Of a stretch of DNA of 64,000 bases, positions 56,964 to 64,000 are shown one piece after another; position 1 is the first letter of the stretch, and each line of letters starts with the position of its first letter. The notes under the pieces are model-generated. The model ran no database searches. It saw nothing but the letters and a program-made list of their open reading frames with translations, and had not been told where the DNA came from. The translations under genes were made by a program, and so were the position numbers. Origin of the DNA: Owenia fusiformis (Eukaryota > Annelida > Polychaeta > Sabellida > Oweniidae); the NCBI GenBank assembly GCA_903813345.2, contig CAIIXF020000007.1, positions 20,635,564-20,699,563 of the forward strand. Reading direction: 5' to 3'.

Positions 56964-58326
56964 TCCTGTTTAAAATACAACTGCTCTACCAAACAACCAT
57001 CAGCCAAGAGTCGAAGGTCATTATGACAATATCATGTTGATATTTGATATCATCTCATCTTTAAAAATGATATCACTCAAAATGTACTGATATTCTTTGA
57101 TATGTATATAATTTGGTTATATATTTCATTATGAATAAATCAATGATGGAGTTGCATTTAGAGCCTTATAATGCAGAGGTTATAAGCTAAATCATCAGAA
57201 ATATACAACCCCCTGGTGCATATATGCCAAATGACATGTCCTTGTAATTGAGTTTAATAGAGCTATAAACATTTGTTAAATGGAATGAGAAACAACTAAT
57301 GTGAGGGGAATAACAATGTCACTTATCTAAAATGTCCATATGAGGGTTAATCAAAAAGTTCTGCACCCTTTGCTCTAACAATTTTCATATCTAATGGATA
57401 TTGTTCATATTTAGCCTCAGTTGTTGTTTTGATGCCAATTGTAGCCTAACAAATTGAATTCTTCAATTACAATTACAGTAAACACAAAGTATTTTGATGT
57501 TTTTTTCAATGAATCTCAACATGAATCTTGTTCAAAAAATCGATAATACCCAAAAAATCTACACTTGTAATTGCTTCATCAATAGACTGATACAATTACA
57601 TTCTTAATTCAGTAAATATCTGAGTTTGACAAAAACTGCTCAAAAAGTAAGTAAATTTAAAATTGCCTAAATTAACATTGCACTTGTCATGCTACTTACA
57701 CATCCTAGATAATCCTAGTAAATTTTGATTCAAATTCTAACATATACAGATATTAAACACACTTTGTCTGTGTAAATATACATTTAACTAAAGGTAGAAG
57801 TTCAATTGTCTATTGCGCGATCAGTTCGCACATCTCCAATGCCAAAAACATTGATATTTGTAAATAAACTAGATGCGAGTAGAAATAATCTTGATTTACG
57901 TCATTAAATATTCAAAATTCAGTCAAAGTGATGTCATATTTGAAATCTACATGTAAAAGTACATCTAGAAATATGGTTTCGAAAATTGTTTATCAACTTT
58001 GAAAATTTAATTCATTTTGAAAATGTGATTTCTAGTTCGGGTTGATTCCCCATAGACCCCATGTTACAAAGTCACAAAAAGTGAAATATCTTTTCTTGTA
58101 ATCGACAAATATCATTTTCCTTTACTGGGCATTTTTTAATTAGCATAACTATTAGATACATGAGGGTTATATGAAAATTGAACCACCAAAACAGATGTAA
58201 TTTAAGTTAAAGGGAACTGTCTACCATACCCGCCATGCTATCTGACCCGAATGAGCCACCTGGTGGTGAAATTGGTAACTACCTACTCGCATCTGCGTTA
58301 TTTGAAATTTTTTTATTGTTTAAAAG
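56964..58326. other. No gene recognised
   Basis: AT-rich. A mariner-type terminus (ATGAGGGTTAATCAAAAAGT) lies near 57343 without a matching partner. Confidence 0.4.
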
Positions 58327-58419
58327 CTGCATGGCATAATCGATTAGAGCGCCAGGTTTTCAATGTTTTTTCAATGTTTTTTGAGAGAGTGGGTTCGAAA
58401 CCCAGCGCAATCTTTTTTT
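58327..58419 (+). ncRNA. tRNA-like Pol III unit (tRNA pseudogene or SINE head)
   Basis: An A-box-like TGGCATAATCGATTAGAGCG and a B box GGTTCGAAACC lie in a perfect T-stem (TGGG/CCCA), followed at once by a T7 run as Pol III terminator. The acceptor stem does not pair well and the anticodon region is T-rich and duplicated, so it is not a functional tRNA. No SINE tail is defined. Confidence 0.4.
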
Positions 58420-59010
58420 CAATTTTTAACTGTCCACAATACATTTTCTTCATCTCTTCATATGACACACTCATTTTGATCTATCAAGACAATTTTTTAG
58501 CAATATGAGTCATTATATACAATCGAATAATAAAATTCTCCCACTAATTCAAAATACAAGTTATATTATTTTTTCTCAAGATCAGGAGGGTGAATTTTCA
58601 TAAATGTTATTTTATTTTAAAACTTTTGTATTCTCATGGAATTATTACAATATTTTTGAAGAAAATCTGAATTATGTAATTTTCAAAAAAAATAAAAAAA
58701 AAGATTTTCCCATTGAGAGCAATGTTAAATATAAATCTTTTTTTTAGAAATATCTAAACGGTCGACATTTCTAATTTTCACATGTTATACACATCTAATC
58801 AGTATATTTCAAGAAAATTGGAATTGTAGAAAAAAAGTTGGATAACAATCGCAGTTCTTCGCCTTCCGTGATTGCTTTGGAACTGAGAGCCATATGACAA
58901 ATGGATTAGGCGACATCTTTCTGTGACACATATAGTTATTTGCACTTCTTTTGTAATTACATTTATGATTCAGCATAATACATCTTACATTATGTTATTA
59001 ACAGTATCAT

Positions 59011-62000
59011 GGCATGTTCTAATCAGTGGACTGGCCCCAAGAAAAGATGGACTGGACTCTGGGCCATCTTTTAGACATTGCTTCACAAAATTACTAAAAA
59101 GTGGACTTAACCCTCTATACTCCATTATGGGGCCACACTTTAGGTTTTCTGTAAGTATTTTGACTAAAAGATGGCCTCCAGCAATACATATCTAAATTTA
59201 GAATTTTTAAAATTTAAAGGGACAAAGTGCGTAAATGAAGTCTCACTTTTGATCTTCATAGTATTTCCAATGGATTAATAAGTACCCAATCTTTCATTTG
59301 ACACTAAAAAAGCTCAAACAGACCACATCAGAGTTGACACTAGATCATGACAAAATATTTTTGATCTATCAATTTATATATGTTTTTAGCATTGCCATAG
59401 AAAGATGGCATTGTTGTTTGCATTAATTATCAATTCATTTTGACAGGATTTTCAAGCATACGCCATCTTTTAATCCAAGAGTTATTTAAAACATACACTA
59501 TTTGTGAAAAGTGGTAATTCACTTTTTTCAATCTCTGAACTTCAAATGCTGTTTTCTATCCGAGTAATTTTTTTTTCACTTCAGTATTATCCCAAATTAA
59601 AATTTTTATCATATTTGATTGACTGTGTGAGTGACATGTCTCAAACAATATTTTGTCCTTTTTCCTTCAAAAATTATCAAGTCCTTTTCCCAAGCACAAT
59701 AAAAAATATGTGGATTTTTAAATTCCTTTCAAATTAAAAAGATGGAATTTAGAAGGTTTGACCACAAAGGGTCAAGCACAGACACACGTAACATGAGTAG
59801 CGGGATGAATAGACGGTGTTTTTCTAAAATATAGCTTTGTTACATGCAAGAGGAAGGCACTTTAGTGTAGACTGGAGAGCAGGGGCGTAGTCAGCTTTCA
59901 GTCAGGGGGGTACGATCGCCAAATATTTGGGTTTCAGTCAAGTGGGTGGATAATCGTGGCATAAGAAAGGCAAACAAAGAAATAAGATCTGTTTTGAGCT
60001 AGAAGCTTAAAAAAGCATTTTAAAGCTCTTTTCTTCCATTATCTAATGATTCTATTTTTATTGGTTATGGAGGGGATGCGACCCATCACATTCCCCTCTG
60101 ACTATGGAGAGATTGTGTTACCCGTAAGCAATTCACTCACAAGGAATGGAATATTGTTTCATATAATATATATTTGTTCTCTCATTAATATGCTACTGAT
60201 CTCCAGATGGCTGGTATTTATATTAATCCAGTTGTTTCTTCCATTCTAACTTATTAACAAGACCACAAACGTGTACAATATGTCCATACCGATGGGTGGT
60301 CCTTGAGTTTTTATCCACGATCCCCAATTCTTTAATCAGTTGAAAATACAAGATTTTAGGTAAAAAAAATCAAAATGGCAACATCAGCCAGAATGCCCAA
60401 AAACTAATCAGTTTGAGATTTTCATACAAAGAATCACATCTGAAAAAATGAATTCGATCTTTCAAATGGTTCTTCTGTAAAAGTGTAGATAAGTCTTTGC
60501 ACACAAGATTCAGGATGGAAGATTCAAAATGATCGCCTTATCATTTGCCCAGAATGCTTAAACTCATCCCTGAAAATTTTAAAGTTGACATGGCAGATTG
60601 ATATTAAGTTAAAGTTCAGCATGTATCCAAGTTCCAGTGTGATAATTTGGATCACTAGTCGAATTATGAAGCAAACAAGTGAATGTCTATGATCCCTGTA
60701 TGTTCATGTAAAACTCAGTAATACTATGTATGCCAGATAATCCATTTGAGCATCGCTATATCAAAAAAACTTCATTAAATCCAGCAGCAGAAAAGACATG
60801 CTAACTACTGAACTATATTTATCATGTCCATGTACCCATTGTGTGAATTCAATGTCAAGTGTGGTCATTTCCATAAAGATTATGAAGCATGTAAATTTGA
60901 GATTTAAAGATAAAGTATGTAAGGTATTATAACCACATGCAATTCAACACTTATGGATTTTAATTTAGGTGCAGAAACTGACTTTTATCAATAAGTGATA
61001 ATATATAATTTCATTGTTACCAGCCAGCCCAAAAAAATATATAACACATAAAAGTGATAGTTTTGATAAAAGTTAAATTACCAAAATAAGCAATAGATTT
61101 GATAATTATCAATTGTTTTTATAAATTATCAGATATTGCTTATTTCACACGAGCCCTTTTCTATGAAACAATTGCTAGAAATAGTTATCCATAAAAGTGA
61201 TAGTTTTGATGTAACTAAAATTATAACTGTTAGCAATAGTTTTGATAATTATCAATATTATCTGATATTATTATATTATTATTATTATAATATAATTATA
61301 TTTATAACAGATTTTTCAGATTTAGTCTTTATAGGAATAAGCGAAACTTAAAATCTACCATTCAAATGACATGGGGCTGGAAAAATTAGCAAATAAAAGT
61401 GACTTTCCGCACCTACCTCCATATTTCCCTGCCATTAATTAGTCGAACCTTTTAATGGAATGATAAATAATTCTGATAAAGTTACAAAACAAAAAAATGA
61501 ATGGTTTTACAAAAATATAATTCAACACTACGCCATATGTTTTTTTCATTTTCATAAAATATATACTGAAGGAACTACTGACTGCAAACTTCTATGATAT
61601 TTTCAGTAAGGGAACATTTTATATCAATTGGAATTCACATCTGTCCTTACAAATTGATAGTTTTGGAAAAAAAGTAAGTATATTTAATCAATTGTTTTAC
61701 CATTTCCCACCCCCCTCCAAATTAAGTTGAGTTAAGGTTGGTTGTCCAGCCCCAGGGTTCAACATTATAACATGAGGAGCTTCACTTCAAAATATAGTCA
61801 ACATTTGTAAGGGAAACAACAAAGATATTTAGGCGGCGTGCAGATGAGTGTTAGGTAGATTGTCGGCTAGATTGTCCACATTGAAAAGAATGTGAAGGAT
61901 AATTTAAGTTTGACAAATTATGCAAATATTATACAAGTGTGGTCATACTAAAATTATGAAGCATGTCAATTTTAGATTTTAGAGATAAAGTATGAGAGGC

Positions 62001-62695
62001 TTGTAATTCAGCTCTTCTAGATTTACTCTGCCTTAAACTTACAATGGAATGCTATTGATTCTGATATATTTACAAAAAATGACATAACTTCATAATTTTC
62101 ATCAACGATAGAATTCAACTATATCTAGTTCTTTTTTGCAAATCACAGCTTAAAACTAATGATTGCAAACTCCTCCAACATAATCATTTAATAGGGAAAA
62201 TTCTATATAAATTTGGATACACATGTACCCTTACCAACTGCAAGTTGTGGAAAAGTTTGTAATTAATTTTTTAGCATTGTTTACCCCCACCTCTCAACAT
62301 TAAGCTCTCGAGACTGTTTTGGGTCATGTAAAGTTATGAAATCAGAACTTTATTGTTTGTGATAATTGTTATTTTGACAAAATCATATAAAATTTTAAAG
62401 GGATACTAAGATACAATAGTTGATGGTGTCAGGTACAGATTGTATCACTTGATAAGGTTTTATGATTCTATTAGGCATGCATCTTGGGTGGGTTGGATCA
62501 CTCAGTTCCATCCTTTTACTTAACCCTTTATACTCCAGTTTGAAGCCACTTTTTAGTCATTCTTCTATCAAAATACCTAAACAGTGGCCTTTTTATCAGT
62601 CCACCTTTTAGTCATTTTAACCACACAATGACTAAACAATGGATAAGGCCACAGAGTCCACTAAATTGGAGCCAGTCCACTGATTAGAACATGCC
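59011..62695. mobile_element. Possible 3.7-kb TIR-bounded element
   Basis: The left terminus GGCATGTTCTAATCAGTGGA recurs in inverse at 62673-62695. Looser similarity continues inward (GGACTGGCCCCA against GGACTGGCTCCA). No transposase is seen. The interior holds a diverged direct repeat (60840-60970 and 61440-61740 resemble 61930-62020 and 62040-62320) and an unrelated dispersed repeat at 59882-60085. It may instead be two separate copies of one repeat in opposite orientation. Confidence 0.5.
59882..60085. repeat. Dispersed repeat, inverse of 20830-21055
   Basis: Starts CAGGGGCGTAGTCAGC and shares AGCATTTTAAAGCTCTTTTC and ATTGGTTATGGAGGGG with the earlier copy. Confidence 0.6.
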
Positions 62696-62858
62696 CATTA
62701 TCATTATATGGAATAGGAGCGAGAATAGCAGTTTCTAGAGCTTTGAAACATGAGATCAATTAAAAGTTAATCAACTAACAAAAACTCTGTACGGATACAG
62801 GTACAATAAGTATCCATAGCATAGACAACAGTCCCTTCCATCATGGGCTATACTAGTA

Positions 62859-63300
62859 CAGTAAAACCTGTCTAATACAAATGCCATTGGGCTAAAAGTG
62901 TTCAGATTAGGAGGGGTTCATATTTCAGGGTTTTTGCATTCGCAATATTCCATATTCTGAAGAAATGTGAACATATTCTCGGTAAATATTCATAATTTTT
63001 TTGACCACATAGCTTTATGGCTTTCCAGAGATTTGAAAATTCGATTCAAATGAATCTAGTCATGCTGGAAAGCCCCATTATGAATAATACCATCCAAGAT
63101 TTTTCCCAAAGTTTTGATATCATGAAAGTGTTCAGATTAGACAGGTCAATTTTTTTCTTTTCAGATATGACTATTCACTGTTCAAATCGGGAGGTGTTCA
63201 CAATTCAAGGTTTTGATAACATGGGAGTCAATGGGAAGAAAAAATGGGACCGAAAAAAAGTGTTCAGATTGGGAGGTTTGGAATTCTTTAAAGAACGGGT
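62859..63300. repeat. Decayed pogo-like repeat
   Basis: Begins at TA/CAGTAAAACCTGTCTAAT and carries repeated GTGTTCAGATTAG-type motifs at about 62899, 63128 and 63259. The right terminus is not found. Confidence 0.5.
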
Positions 63301-63496
63301 ATCGATATGGCGAACTTTTTGAACACACGTTTCTCTTTTAACCAGTCATCAAAAATTTCTGAAAATCTTACATATTGTCAATTTAATGGCCATCCTTTGA
63401 ATGGTAACAATACAATTTGAAATAGATATACATACTTTCATCTATATTGTTTTAAAAAAGACATCAAACACTTGTTTTGTTCTTGGTATCATGTTT

Positions 63497-63805
63497 CCAG
63501 AGTGAAATGAAACTTCTTTCCGAACCTCATTGGAACAAAACGACATAAACACAACATGTTTAGGTCTCTCAATATTGTAATTGTACAAAGGAAATTTGGG
63601 TTGATTTTAAAAAAGTATCTTGTTAATGAAATAAAAGGGTTTTCTTCATTTTTATCTATTTTGGGGGGATTTTGTTTTAATTTTTTGAATACTTTTTTAA
63701 AATCAACCAAAAATTCCTTTGTATAACTTCAATATTGAGAGGTCTAAAAACATGTTGTATATGCTATTTTGTTCCGACAAGGTTCGGTAAGACATTTTAT
63801 TTCAT
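63497..63805. repeat. Inverted-repeat hairpin
   Basis: Arms of about 125 bp (63497-63625 and 63688-63805) are inverse copies around a loop of about 60 bp. Matching pairs include GTTGATTTTAAAAAAGTAT and ACAACATGTTT-AG with CTCTCAATATTG. Probably a palindromic MITE; coding potential is nil. Confidence 0.8.
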
Positions 63806-64000
63806 TTTCAAGAATTGGTAGAAAGGAGCAAAAACAATTGCACTAAAAAAACAAAATATGTTAACAAAAACAGTTATATAAAATATTTCTAAATAATTTT
63901 CACATTAAATTGTTGTCAATCAGTCAACATTACATAAAATACCATGTTTTTTTACAGAATGTTTTCAATGATTGGTTTAAGAGAAAAACATTGTTGAATT

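Overview
The window looks like intron-rich, AT-rich DNA from an animal, most likely a marine or other non-model invertebrate. It has no operons or long ORFs. It has short exons bounded by GT/AG signals, introns from 260 bp to 17 kb, and many small DNA transposons and minisatellites. The phylum cannot be fixed from this sequence alone.

One gene dominates: a tensin homologue on the minus strand, running from about 54.9 kb down to at least 7.0 kb and probably to 2.5 kb. Twelve exons join with consistent reading-frame phases into one open frame of about 405 codons. In order they encode a 15-codon candidate start exon, a complete zinc-binding C1 domain (as in vertebrate TNS2), a short linker, a PTEN-like phosphatase domain with an intact HC-X5-R loop, and a tensin-type C2 domain. 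Two further exons (4191-4246 and 2489-2770) probably begin the disordered middle of the protein. The SH2 and PTB domains must lie left of the window. An alternative first exon (43635-43844), which encodes a serine-proline heptad array, could give a form without C1. A plus-strand terminal exon of an unidentified gene may end at 1211.

The most unusual feature is that several tandem arrays span this gene's exon/intron junctions. A 77-bp array of about 16 units carries the end and 5' splice site of exon 4. An 86-bp array of 6 units carries the end and 5' splice site of exon 2. A 54-bp array of 7 units carries the acceptor and start of exon 8. A 28-bp copy of the exon 10 donor lies in the next intron. 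Each array sets decoy splice sites beside the real one, and use of the decoys I could read leads quickly to a stop codon.

The remaining DNA is mainly transposon debris: a 2-kb foldback element at 8904-10905; a long-TIR mariner-like element at 11414-12507; hAT-type elements at 20451-20821, 50342-51217 and 55994-56955; a decayed mariner with transposase relic at 42380-43330; a possible 3.7-kb TIR-bounded unit at 59011-62695; a six-copy MITE family ending in GGTGGTGACAT; pogo-like MITEs; a hairpin repeat near 63.5-63.8 kb; and several minisatellites.
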